DNA of 64,000 bases from Stenotrophomonas maltophilia (GTDB taxonomy: Bacteria > Pseudomonadota > Gammaproteobacteria > Xanthomonadales > Xanthomonadaceae), in NCBI RefSeq assembly GCF_039555535.1, contig NZ_CP154630.1, forward strand, positions 186,001 to 250,000, read 5' to 3'. A program made the position numbers and the translations under genes. Position 1 is the first letter of the stretch, and every line of letters begins with the position of its first letter. Below, one piece after another: positions 19,938 to 28,610 of the stretch. The notes under the pieces are model-generated. The model was not told the origin of the DNA. It ran no database searches and worked only from the letters and a program-made list of their open reading frames with translations.

Positions 19938-20345
19938 TTACCAGCCGCGATGGCGGCCGCGGTCGTGGTAGTAGCGGTTGTCGTAGTAGCGCTCGCGCTG
20001 CCAGCGATGGTCGTCACCACGGTCGTAATAGCCGCTGCGGTAATAGCCACGATCGTAGCGGCGGTCGTAGCGGTTGTCGTAATAGCGATTGTCGTAATAG
20101 CGACGGTCGCGGCGGTCGGAGGTGGTCAGGTTGCCGATCGCGCCGCCGGCCACGGCACCACCGACGGTGGCCGCAGGATCGCCGTTGGAGAGCAGGTTGC
20201 CGGCCACGCCACCGACCACGGCGCCGACCAGGGTGCGCTTGTCCTTCCTCGACATCGCGCTGGCATCGCTGACCACGGCGACACCGGCAACCAGTGCCAG
20301 CGCCATCGCCAGACCACGGAAGCTGAGTGTGGAAGTACTGAGCAT
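19938..20345 (-). CDS. Glycine-zipper envelope protein with Tyr/Arg-rich tail
   Basis: A 135-residue protein: signal peptide (LAMALALVAGVAVVSDASA-MS), then a glycine-zipper 2TM segment (LVGAVVGGVAGNLL and GGAVAGGAIGNL), then a C-terminal ~60 residues of imperfect YYDNR/RYDR repeats ending in HRGRHRGW-like sequence. Glycine-zipper proteins of this type are small outer-membrane or periplasmic proteins linked to envelope integrity. ATG 20345 follows CAGGAGAA. The Tyr/Arg tail is strongly basic and low in complexity; its role is unknown. Confidence 0.75.
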   Translation of the reverse strand: MLSTSTLSFRGLAMALALVAGVAVVSDASAMSRKDKRTLVGAVVGGVAGNLLSNGDPAATVGGAVAGGAIGNLTTSDRRDRRYYDNRYYDNRYDRRYDRGYYRSGYYDRGDDHRWQRERYYDNRYYHDRGRHRGW

Positions 20346-20544
20346 GTTCGTTCTCCTGTGAGGTGCATGCCACGCTGGGCAGGGAGGGCGCGGGGCGCCC
20401 CGGCTGCCGTGGTGTCCACGCTGGCGTTCCAACATTGCCGGAACATTGCCTGGTCCACCGGTCGGCTTGCGCATTCATCTAGCGGCAGGCGGCATGAAGC
20501 AAGGCTGAAAGCGGCTGCGGCCGCTCAGCTGGCAGAAAGGGAAA

Positions 20545-20564
20545 GGGCCACGCGGACGTGGCCC
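20545..20564 (-). terminator. Terminator of the effector gene
   Basis: Stem GGGCCACG (20545-20552) with CGTGGCCC (20557-20564), four-base loop. On the minus strand it is followed by a pyrimidine-rich TTTCCCTTTCT tract, 28 bases after the stop codon. Confidence 0.75.
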
Positions 20565-20591
20565 TCCCTTCTCTCCCAAGGCGCTGCGGGC

Positions 20592-22580
20592 TTAGACGCC
20601 CATCGCCTTCTGTGCCTGCCGGGCCTGCTCCTGCTGGGCATCCTGCTGCTGGTGCAGCACGTTCGGCGCGCCCTGCACGGCACCGCTGCTGAGCGCCAGG
20701 CTCTGCTCGCTGGCGGCACGGGTATCCACCGCCACGCGGCTGGCGGCGGGGTCACCGATCGTGCCCTGCACGGCAAACAGGCGCTCACCGTTCGGGCTCG
20801 GCACCACCGTGTCGATGCGCTGCAGGCCGGCGGCATGCGCCTCCTTGGTCAGGGCCGCAGCGGCGCTTTCCAGCGCATGGCGATCCTTGAAGGTGCCTGC
20901 CGGCATCAGTTCCAGACCCTTGCTGGCCTGGATGAACAATGGATTGCGCGGGTGCCGCTCGTCGTTCAGCAACGGCCGTTCGCGGGCTTCCTTGATGGCC
21001 TCCAGCGTCTTCACCCCGACAATGCCGTCGGCCACCAGGCCGTTGTCCTTCTGCAGCTGGCGCACCGCCGCGTCGGTGTTGCGGCCGAAGCGGCCATCCT
21101 CGACCAGCGGCTTGCCGTCGGCACCGACGTAGCCGAGGTGGCCCAGCTGCTCCTGCACCTTGCGCACGCCCTCGCTGTGCGCGCCCTGCTTGTACAGTTC
21201 GGCGTGCGGCGTGGCAGCGGCCTTGTGCTCGGCGGCAGGCTTGCCCTGGGTCTGCTCATGCGACTGGGTGCGGTTTTCCAGCAGGTCGCGCGCCTTGGAC
21301 AGCGGATCGGAGGCGTACAGCTTCCAGTTCGGGTGCTCCTTCACCTGCTTGAGGTAGTCCTCCACCGGCATGGTGTGCACGCCCTTGCTGCCGGTGGACT
21401 GGCTGATCAGCAGCTTGTCGGTGTTGGGGTCGCGCACCACCATCACGATGTGGTCGATGCCGTTCCAATGCTCGTGACGGGTCCTGGCCGTATCCAGGCC
21501 GATGATCATGCCTTCCTTCAGCGCATCGGGCTTCAGGATCGCGTCGCGGTCAAGCAGCACGCCGGACTGGTCGAATGCCTTGCGCACGATGCCGCCGGAG
21601 CCCAGGTTGCCCAGGTCGATGCGATCGGCCTTGCTGAACACCGCATGCCCGGCCTTCTGGTTGATCTCGTCCATGGTGCGGTTCTGCAGCGTGCCGACCC
21701 AGCCGGAACAGTCGATGTAGCCCTGCTCCACGTTCTTGCCGGTCTTGCCCGGTACGTACAGCGCGTGGCCCGGGATGTTGATGGCGTACTTGACGTGATC
21801 GTACTTCACGCCGGCCTCGTAGGCCGCCTGCAGTTCGATGCCCGGCTTCGGCGCGGCAGCAGCCGTTGCGGTCGCCGCCAGCGTGGCAGCACCGGCCGCC
21901 ACGGCGGCGCTGGCCGCTGCCGGGGTCTGGGCCTGGCCCTGGCCCGACGCCACCGTCTGCGGCGCGATGTTCTTTTCCGGAATGCTGATCGCCGCGTACT
22001 TGTGGATGTAGTAGCTGGAGAAGGTGCGCGCCAGGTCGCCATCGTTCATGCCGCGCATCTCGGCCAGGGTGTGGCCGGTGAGCGCTTTGGCATCGGAGCC
22101 GATCTGGTTGAGCACGTTGCGGCGCATGTTGATCTCTTCACCATGGCCGTTGCGCACCACGCCGAAGGTTCCGGTGGCGATTGCGGTCTGCACCGAGCCA
22201 TAGCCGGCGCTGCCCTGCTGGTGGGCCAGGTACAGGTCCAGCCCGGTCGGCGTACTGCCACCGGACAGGTACGGGTGGCCAGTGCGTTCGTTGCGGCGTG
22301 CCATCGAGTCCAGGTTGTCCTGGTACATCTGTGCGGCCGCTTCGGTGTTGCGGGTCGGGTCGAACTCGTGGCCGGTCAGGTGATACTGGCGCGCGGAGCC
22401 GGGCACGAACTGGAACAGGCCCTTGGCGCCGGACGAGGTGTTGTGGGCGCGCTCGTTGAACGTGCCGCCGGTCTCGATGTGCGCAAAGCGCATGAAATCA
22501 TCGACGGGAATGCCCTTGTGCCGGGCGACCTGCTCGACGATGTCCAGGACTTCCTTTCTGCTGTAGTCATGCTGTGCCAT
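20592..22580 (-). CDS. Type IV secretion antibacterial effector, peptidoglycan hydrolase with XVIPCD-like tail
   Basis: A 662-residue multidomain protein without a signal peptide. Residues about 1-200 resemble a lysozyme/lytic-transglycosylase domain (catalytic Glu36 in HIETGG; SGAKGLFQFVPGSA). Residues about 255-430 resemble an NlpC/P60 or CHAP-like cysteine peptidase (Cys291 in YIDCSGWVG, His377 in GIDHIVMVV). Residues about 465-530 form a peptidoglycan-binding domain. Residues about 538-640 match the Xanthomonadales type IV secretion signal domain XVIPCD (ERHPRNPLF, GERLFAVQG, RVAVDTRAA), followed by a Gln-rich tail. Such proteins are bacterial-killing cargo of the X-T4SS. ATG 22580 has GAGGAAG upstream. 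The lipoprotein gene just upstream is the likely immunity factor. Confidence 0.9.
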   Translation of the reverse strand: MAQHDYSRKEVLDIVEQVARHKGIPVDDFMRFAHIETGGTFNERAHNTSSGAKGLFQFVPGSARQYHLTGHEFDPTRNTEAAAQMYQDNLDSMARRNERTGHPYLSGGSTPTGLDLYLAHQQGSAGYGSVQTAIATGTFGVVRNGHGEEINMRRNVLNQIGSDAKALTGHTLAEMRGMNDGDLARTFSSYYIHKYAAISIPEKNIAPQTVASGQGQAQTPAAASAAVAAGAATLAATATAAAAPKPGIELQAAYEAGVKYDHVKYAINIPGHALYVPGKTGKNVEQGYIDCSGWVGTLQNRTMDEINQKAGHAVFSKADRIDLGNLGSGGIVRKAFDQSGVLLDRDAILKPDALKEGMIIGLDTARTRHEHWNGIDHIVMVVRDPNTDKLLISQSTGSKGVHTMPVEDYLKQVKEHPNWKLYASDPLSKARDLLENRTQSHEQTQGKPAAEHKAAATPHAELYKQGAHSEGVRKVQEQLGHLGYVGADGKPLVEDGRFGRNTDAAVRQLQKDNGLVADGIVGVKTLEAIKEARERPLLNDERHPRNPLFIQASKGLELMPAGTFKDRHALESAAAALTKEAHAAGLQRIDTVVPSPNGERLFAVQGTIGDPAASRVAVDTRAASEQSLALSSGAVQGAPNVLHQQQDAQQEQARQAQKAMGV

Positions 22581-22691
22581 GACGTCTTCCTCGGGGTTGA
22601 TGGAGCGGCGCGTGCCGCGAATCGCCAACCGGACTCATCCATGAGTCAAGAACATGTCGGTCAACAGGTAACCCGCGTGTGCGGGTGGCAA

Positions 22692-23642
22692 TCAGGGCGC
22701 GACGTACTGCTGGGTCGCGCTGTCGAAGGTGTAGTGCACGGCGTCGCCGGCAGCCAGCGCACGGGTCTTGCCCGGGGCGTCGATGGTGGTGCCCTTGAAG
22801 GTCACGGTCAGTCGCGGCAGGCCATTGCCGTCGGCAGCGAACGCCAGCTCGCCATCGCTGTCGGTGCAGGGCATCACGTTGCCCTCGTCGCAGGCGGCAC
22901 TGTTGTCCTCGCCGGTGCGCACCGAGCCGACATAGCGCCAGACCTTGCTGTCCACGTCGTCTTCGCTGCGCTTGGGGTTGAACAGCAGCAGCGCGTAGCC
23001 GGTGCTGCTGATGCCACGGTCGAAGCTGCTGGTTGGCACCGCCAGCAGCAGGCGGCCGTCGGCGGTGCGGTGTTCAAGCGGCTTGCGCCGTGTATCGACG
23101 TCGTCGGCCTTGTCGTAGGCGCCCAGTGCGCCGATGGTCCATTCCTGGCCACGGAACTTCCAGGGCTTGTTCGCATCGCTGCCGGCCAGCACGAAGGTGG
23201 CCTCGGCGAGGTTGGCGCGGTCATCCGGGCCGGCCGGTGACTGCTCGCCCGGCTTGCCGTAGTGCTCGCGGGTATCCCAGGAGAAACCCGTGTAATACGT
23301 GGTGCCGTCGAGGGTGAAAGTGTGGCCGAACCAGAAGGTCGCCACGCTGCCGTTCTGTACCTCGTAGGAGGTCGCGCCATCACCGTCCACCTGGTAGGTG
23401 AAGTACATCACGGTCGGCGCGTCGGGCGGGGTGACGGCGGTGTCGGGAGAGGTGTTCTGCATCGGGGCAACATCCTGTCGGGGCGCATCGGCAGCCTGCA
23501 CGGGGGCACCAGGCTGGGAGGACGAGGGGGCCGGATCGGCGGCGCTGCAGGCGGCAGCGGAAAGAGAGACGAGCAGGCACGCCGCGAATGCGCGCAGGGG
23601 CCGCAACGGCAGGGTCCAACGTAGCTCGGGGGGGTGATGCAT
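22692..23642 (-). CDS. Lipoprotein, candidate immunity protein for the adjacent effector
   Basis: A 316-residue lipoprotein with lipobox LSAAAC (Cys32) after a hydrophobic signal, a Pro/Ala-rich linker to about residue 85 and a compact soluble domain to the end. In the X-T4SS model, immunity proteins are periplasmic lipoproteins encoded directly upstream of their effector on the same strand, the arrangement seen here (112-base gap). They bind and block the peptidoglycan hydrolase. ATG 23642 has GGAGAGG upstream and is preferred to ATG 23654. No catalytic motif was recognised. The immunity role is inferred from position and localisation. Confidence 0.7.
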   Translation of the reverse strand: MHHPPELRWTLPLRPLRAFAACLLVSLSAAACSAADPAPSSSQPGAPVQAADAPRQDVAPMQNTSPDTAVTPPDAPTVMYFTYQVDGDGATSYEVQNGSVATFWFGHTFTLDGTTYYTGFSWDTREHYGKPGEQSPAGPDDRANLAEATFVLAGSDANKPWKFRGQEWTIGALGAYDKADDVDTRRKPLEHRTADGRLLLAVPTSSFDRGISSTGYALLLFNPKRSEDDVDSKVWRYVGSVRTGEDNSAACDEGNVMPCTDSDGELAFAADGNGLPRLTVTFKGTTIDAPGKTRALAAGDAVHYTFDSATQQYVAP

Positions 23643-23840
23643 GCGCCTCTCCATGGTCAGCGTTGCCGGGCCAGACGGCCGGCAGGAAACCGCACCCCAT
23701 CCACCAGGGACGGGAGCGAGGACATGAGCCGGTCGATTCCTTCGACCTCGCATTGAAAACCCATGCCGGATCATCTTGGCACAGAATGGCGGCCGGTCAA
23801 AGAGGGCGGTGACAGAGGCCCCTACAGTGTGATCTGGTTC

Positions 23841-24479
23841 TCAGATCTTGCCGTCGCGCAGGTAGTCGAACAGTTCGGCGTCGCCCTTCAGGCCCAGCTT
23901 GAGCATGGCGTCGCCCTTCTGCCGGCTGATGGTGCTGACGCTCTTGTGCAGCTGCAGCGAGATTTCCTTCACCGTCATGCCGGTGCCGAGCAGCCGCAGC
24001 ACTTCCACTTCGCGCGGTGACAGGGGCTTGCCATCACCCTCGCGCATGCGCCAGCTGCCCGCAGCCTCGACCCGCTCACGCTGGCTGCGGCTGATGTAGG
24101 GCTGGCCCCGGTAGACCGCCTGGATGGCCTGCGGCAGTTCGTCCATCGACGAGCTCTTGTCGACCAGACCGAGCACACCGCTGTCGAGCACCATGCGCAG
24201 GATCGCCAGGTTGTTGGAGACGCTGAGCATCAGCACCGGCAGGTCGGGGTAGCGGCGGCGGATCATGCCGATCATGGCGAAGCCGTCTGCCTGTGGGCTG
24301 CCCGGCATGGAGTAGTCGGTCACCAGCAGGTCGCAGGGTTGGCTTCCGAGCAGGGCCATCAGCGCCTGCGCGCTGTCGGCCTCGCCGACCACGCGGCCGA
24401 CCCCGCTCGACTCGATGACGGCGCGGGTACCGATACGGACCACCGGGTGGTCGTCTGCGATGATGATGCGCAAGCTCAT
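23841..24479 (-). CDS. NarL/BvgA-type response regulator
   Basis: A 212-residue two-component response regulator. The receiver domain (1-120) has acidic pocket ADDH (8-11), phospho-acceptor Asp55 in LLVTDYSMPG and Lys in LVDKSSS. The C-terminal LuxR-type helix-turn-helix (about 150-205) contains LSPREVEVLRLLGTGMTVKE (part). It is divergently transcribed from the BvgS-like kinase gene across 74 bases, so the pair should form one phosphorelay and probably autoregulates from the shared intergenic region. Confidence 0.92.
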   Translation of the reverse strand: MSLRIIIADDHPVVRIGTRAVIESSGVGRVVGEADSAQALMALLGSQPCDLLVTDYSMPGSPQADGFAMIGMIRRRYPDLPVLMLSVSNNLAILRMVLDSGVLGLVDKSSSMDELPQAIQAVYRGQPYISRSQRERVEAAGSWRMREGDGKPLSPREVEVLRLLGTGMTVKEISLQLHKSVSTISRQKGDAMLKLGLKGDAELFDYLRDGKI

Positions 24480-24553
24480 GCTCTAGTATGGCCACCGGGC
24501 AAGCCGGACCGCGACCATCGCGGCCCTGTCAGGATTCTAGGAGATCGACGCCG

Positions 24554-27500
24554 ATGCGTAGCTGGGCTGTTCGCGGGCTGGTCCTGCTGCTGGCCGTGCT
24601 GGTGCTGCCCGTGGCGCTGGCACAGGCGGTGCCTGGGCTGTTGCCGCTCAGCTCCATGCAGCGCGAGTACCTCGCCGCCCATCCAAGCATCGTCGTGGGC
24701 CAGTATGACAGCGGCTGGCCACCGTTCGAGTCCCTCCGTGATGGCCAGCAGGTTGGCCTGGGGCCGGATTATCTGTCGCTTCTTGCCCATCATCTGGGTG
24801 TGAAGGTCGAAGCCCGTCGTTACCCCGATTGGACATCCGTGCTGGATGCGGCGTGCCGTGGCGAGATCGATGTGGTCATGAACGTCGCTCTGAGCGCCGA
24901 CCGTACCCGCTGCATGGTCTACACCGCGGCCTATGGCGAGTCGCCGCTGGCCCTGGTGGGGCGACCGGGCGATCTGCGCGCTTCCGATACCCCCGATCTG
25001 GATGGCCTGCGGGTGGTGATCGAACAGGATTTCCTGACCGGTCCGCAGGTGCGCGCGCGTTTCCCGCGCGCGCGGCAGCTTGTCGCAAACAGCTCGCTTG
25101 CGGCATTGCTGATGGTCAGAGACGACAAAGCTGACGTCTATATCGGCAACGCCTATGTCGCCAACGAGCTGATCGCGCGTGAGCGTCTGCAGGGCGTGGT
25201 GCTGCTGAGGCCCAGTGATCTGCCTCCCGAGCGGCTGCATTTCGGGGTTCCCAACGGCAAGCAGCCGTTGGCCGAAGCGCTGGACGTCGCCCTGGCCGCG
25301 ACCAGCCAGGCCCAGCGCGACGCGTTGGCGCGGCGCTGGCTGCCGCCGCCGCAGTGGTCGGCCTCGGCACAGCTGGCCCTGAGCCAGGCCGAGCAGCGGG
25401 TGCTGGAGACGCCGTTGAAGGTCGGTTTTGCACCGAACGCTGCGCCGCTGTCGTTCGCCGATGAGAAGGGCAGGCCCAGTGGCCTGGCCAGCGAATACCT
25501 GCAGCGGCTGACGCAGGCCGGTGCCAATCTGCAGCCGCAGAACAGCCATGACTGGTTCGAGGTACGCGAGAAGGCGCGCCGTGGCGAGGTGCAGGCCGTG
25601 ATGGGCATTCCGGCCGATTCGCGCTACCTGGGCCCGGAGTGGGTGTTCAGCCAGCCCTTCATCAGCGTGCCCAACGTGATCGTCAGCCGCCACGACGGGG
25701 CGGCGTTGCTGGGCCTGTCGGACCTGCAGGGCAAGCGCGTGCTGCTTTCCGATCCCGAGCGCGTGCGTGGCTACGTGCTGCAGCAGGCGCCACAGGCCAG
25801 GATCATCGCCGCGCGCAGTGCGGAGCAGGCGCTGCAGCGACTTATCGATGGCGAGGCCGACGCCTACGTCGGCAATCTGGCCGTGGTTGATCATCTGCTG
25901 CGCGACCGCTTCCCGGGCCGCCTGCAGGTGGCTGCGCCGGCGGGCTTCAACGACCAGCTGGTGCTGGCGGTGGAGCGCCGCCATGCCGCCCTGGCCACAA
26001 CCTTCGACCGGCTGTTGATGCAGATGACTCCACGCGAGCGCGAGGCGCTGCGCGGTGACTGGTTGGCGGTCGAGTACCGCAACGGCATCAACTGGAGCGG
26101 TGCGCTGCGCTGGGGCGTACCACTGCTGCTGGTGCTGCTGACCGCGCTGCTGGTCCATGGCATCGGCTACTGGCGCCTGCGCCGTGAAGTGGCCGGGCGG
26201 CGCCACCTGGAGCAGCGTCTGGCCGAAGTGACCGACAACCTGCCTGCCGTGGTCTACCAGGCCCGTCGCGAGGTTGATGGCACGCTCAGCTTCCCGTTCA
26301 TTGCCGGCGACCTGCAGGCCCTGTTCGGGATCACCCGGCAGCAGGCCGAGCAGGACGCCAGGATGCTGCTGGAACGTGTTGAAGAGGACGATCGCGCGCG
26401 CATCCTGCAGGCCGTCGAACAGGCCGCGCACCAGTTCGCACCGCTCGTGCTGGAATTCCGCCTGCGTGGCGACGGCGCAGGCCCGCGCTGGGTGCGTACC
26501 CAGGCGCAACCCTATGCCGCCGAGGCCGGAGTGGTGACCTGGAGTGGCTACTGGGTGGATGCCAGCGAGGCCCGTGCGCAGGCCGATGCCCTGACCGCAG
26601 CCAAGGCCGAGGCCGAGCAGGCGGCCGAGGCGAAATCCCGTTTCCTTGCCACCATGAGCCATGAGATCCGCACGCCGATGAGTGGCGTGCTGGGCATGCT
26701 GGAAGTGCTGGCGCACTCACCGCTGGATGCAGAGCAGAAGCGCATCCTTGGCGTGATCGAGGACTCGGCACAGATGCTCCGGCAGATCCTTGACGACATC
26801 CTCGACTACTCGCGGCTGGAGGCCAACGCATTGCGGCTGGAGCCGGTACCACAACCGCTGAGGCCGTTGCTGGAAAGCGTGTGCCGCCTGCTCTCCGCAC
26901 AGGCCAGCGCGCGCGGCCTGGCGTTGCAGGTACAGATCGATCCGCAATTGGCAGCGGCCCATGAAGTGGATGGCGTTCGTCTGCGCCAGATCGTGTTCAA
27001 TCTTCTCAGCAATGCCATCAAGTTCACCCCGAGCGGCGAAGTGCGGCTGCAGGTGGAGGTGATGGGCCCGACCTCCGAAGATGGCCGCCAACCGCTCCGC
27101 CTGAGCGTCACCGACACCGGCATGGGCATCGCGCCCGAACAGGTGCAGCACCTGTTCGCGCCGTTCACCCAGGCCGGCGCCTACATCCAGCGCGACCATG
27201 GTGGTACCGGCCTAGGTCTGAGCATCTGCCATCGCCTGGTGCAGATGATGGAGGGCGAGCTGGAGCTGCACAGTACCCTCGGCGAAGGTACCTGCGCCGA
27301 GGTACGGCTATCGCTGGTGGAAGCGGGCATTGCCGATGCTGAAGCGCTGGCTGCCGAACAGGAACAGGCTGCCCTGCTGCCGTCGGCTCTGCGCCAGGCG
27401 CGCGTGCTGGTGATCGAGGATCATCCGACCAACCAGGCGATGATGGCCTGGCGGCTGCAGCAGCTGGGCGTGCCGCACGTGCTGGTCGGTGATGGCCAGC

Positions 27501-28150
27501 AGGGGCTGGATCGCCTGGCATCGGAGCACTTTGATCTGGTCATTACCGATTGCCGTATGCCGGTACTGGATGGTTTCGCCTTCACCCGGCTTCTGCGCGA
27601 GCGCGAGGGACGCACCGGGCAACCCCGGCTGGCCGTGCTGGCGCTGACCGCCAGCGTGCTGGACGACGATGCGCGTCGTTGCCGTGAAGCCGGCATGGAT
27701 GAGGTGCTGGCCAAGCCATTGTCATTGGCGACGCTGCGCGCGGCCCTGTTGCGCTGGTTGCCGCAGGCGCAGGGTCAACGGTTCGAGGAGGCGGTGCTGG
27801 AGTCCGCCACCGACGGCGTGATGCTGCCTGACCTGGCCACGCTGCGACAGCGCTTCGGTTCACAGGCCGTGGCCGAGCAGTTGCGCGACAGCCTGCTGCA
27901 GGCCAGTGAAGGTGACCTGGCCGCTGTGCAGCGCGCGCTGGAGGCCGGCGACCGTGAGGCTGCCGCGCTGCACCTGCATCGTCAGGCGGGTGGATTGGGT
28001 GCGGTGGGGGCGACGGCACTGGCCGGGCAGGCCAATGCACTGGTCGAGCGCCTGCAGGACGCGGCCGAGACCGATCCGGTGCCGTTGTTCGCCGCAGTGG
28101 CGGCATTCGTGGCGCGGCTGCAACAGCAGTTGCAGCGGCTGGCTCACTGA
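24554..28150 (+). CDS. BvgS/EvgS-like hybrid sensor kinase
   Basis: A 1198-residue hybrid kinase with a signal segment, two periplasmic solute-binding (Venus flytrap, SBP_bac_3) domains (about 35-265 and 295-505), one membrane span (about 520-540), a PAS-like domain (about 550-660), HisKA with phospho-His703 (SHEIRTP) and an HATPase domain with GTGLGLSI. A receiver with Asp999 (VITDCRMP) and a C-terminal Hpt domain with His1142 (HRQAGG) complete a four-step phosphorelay to the divergent regulator. It is a full-length BvgS/EvgS architecture. The ligand of the flytrap domains is unknown. Its 3' end overlaps the convergent cytochrome gene by seven bases. Confidence 0.93.
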   Translation: MRSWAVRGLVLLLAVLVLPVALAQAVPGLLPLSSMQREYLAAHPSIVVGQYDSGWPPFESLRDGQQVGLGPDYLSLLAHHLGVKVEARRYPDWTSVLDAACRGEIDVVMNVALSADRTRCMVYTAAYGESPLALVGRPGDLRASDTPDLDGLRVVIEQDFLTGPQVRARFPRARQLVANSSLAALLMVRDDKADVYIGNAYVANELIARERLQGVVLLRPSDLPPERLHFGVPNGKQPLAEALDVALAATSQAQRDALARRWLPPPQWSASAQLALSQAEQRVLETPLKVGFAPNAAPLSFADEKGRPSGLASEYLQRLTQAGANLQPQNSHDWFEVREKARRGEVQAVMGIPADSRYLGPEWVFSQPFISVPNVIVSRHDGAALLGLSDLQGKRVLLSDPERVRGYVLQQAPQARIIAARSAEQALQRLIDGEADAYVGNLAVVDHLLRDRFPGRLQVAAPAGFNDQLVLAVERRHAALATTFDRLLMQMTPREREALRGDWLAVEYRNGINWSGALRWGVPLLLVLLTALLVHGIGYWRLRREVAGRRHLEQRLAEVTDNLPAVVYQARREVDGTLSFPFIAGDLQALFGITRQQAEQDARMLLERVEEDDRARILQAVEQAAHQFAPLVLEFRLRGDGAGPRWVRTQAQPYAAEAGVVTWSGYWVDASEARAQADALTAAKAEAEQAAEAKSRFLATMSHEIRTPMSGVLGMLEVLAHSPLDAEQKRILGVIEDSAQMLRQILDDILDYSRLEANALRLEPVPQPLRPLLESVCRLLSAQASARGLALQVQIDPQLAAAHEVDGVRLRQIVFNLLSNAIKFTPSGEVRLQVEVMGPTSEDGRQPLRLSVTDTGMGIAPEQVQHLFAPFTQAGAYIQRDHGGTGLGLSICHRLVQMMEGELELHSTLGEGTCAEVRLSLVEAGIADAEALAAEQEQAALLPSALRQARVLVIEDHPTNQAMMAWRLQQLGVPHVLVGDGQQGLDRLASEHFDLVITDCRMPVLDGFAFTRLLREREGRTGQPRLAVLALTASVLDDDARRCREAGMDEVLAKPLSLATLRAALLRWLPQAQGQRFEEAVLESATDGVMLPDLATLRQRFGSQAVAEQLRDSLLQASEGDLAAVQRALEAGDREAAALHLHRQAGGLGAVGATALAGQANALVERLQDAAETDPVPLFAAVAAFVARLQQQLQRLAH

Positions 28151-28545
28151 GCCGACTGCTGCTGCAGGTAGGCGATCACAAGCGCACGGCGTTCGGCGCT
28201 GGGGAAGGCGTTGTACATGCGTGTGCCCGGTACAACATGGGTGGGTGACTGCAGGAACGCATCCAGGGTCTGTGCGGACCAGGTGATGTCGGCGCGGCGC
28301 ATGCCGTCGGAATAGCCGTAGTCGGGCAGGCTGCCGGCGCGACGGCCGATCACGCCGTGCAGGTTCGGGCCGAAGCGGTGGATGCCGCCAGGCTGCACGG
28401 TGTGGCAGCCGGCACACAACTCGAACGCGCGTTGCATGGCCTGCTGGTGCGCCTGTTCCGGCGTGGGGGGCGCTGCAGGCGGGCGCTGGCAGGCCGTGGC
28501 GACCAGGGCCACGGCAACAGCGATGAGCGGGAGTGATGCACGCAT
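28144..28545 (-). CDS. Small c-type cytochrome lipoprotein
   Basis: A 133-residue monohaem cytochrome c with a lipoprotein signal (lipobox VATAC, Cys19), haem motif CAGCH (44-48) and distal Met110 in GTRMYNAF. It is therefore anchored to a membrane in the periplasm and probably shuttles electrons. It resembles class I cytochromes of the c550 type. The stop overlaps the end of the sensor kinase (convergent). ATG 28545 gives the proper signal. Confidence 0.88.
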   Translation of the reverse strand: MRASLPLIAVAVALVATACQRPPAAPPTPEQAHQQAMQRAFELCAGCHTVQPGGIHRFGPNLHGVIGRRAGSLPDYGYSDGMRRADITWSAQTLDAFLQSPTHVVPGTRMYNAFPSAERRALVIAYLQQQSAQ

Positions 28546-28610
28546 GGGCGGGCAGGATAGCGGTGCGCGGCAAGCGATGGACTGCGACGCTCGGTCGCAG
28601 CCCGTGGCGA

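Noticed and set aside
19860..23240. 1126-codon plus-strand frame over the glycine-zipper and effector genes
   Set aside because: It runs antisense to three well-supported genes and is low in complexity (Val/Ala/His-rich).
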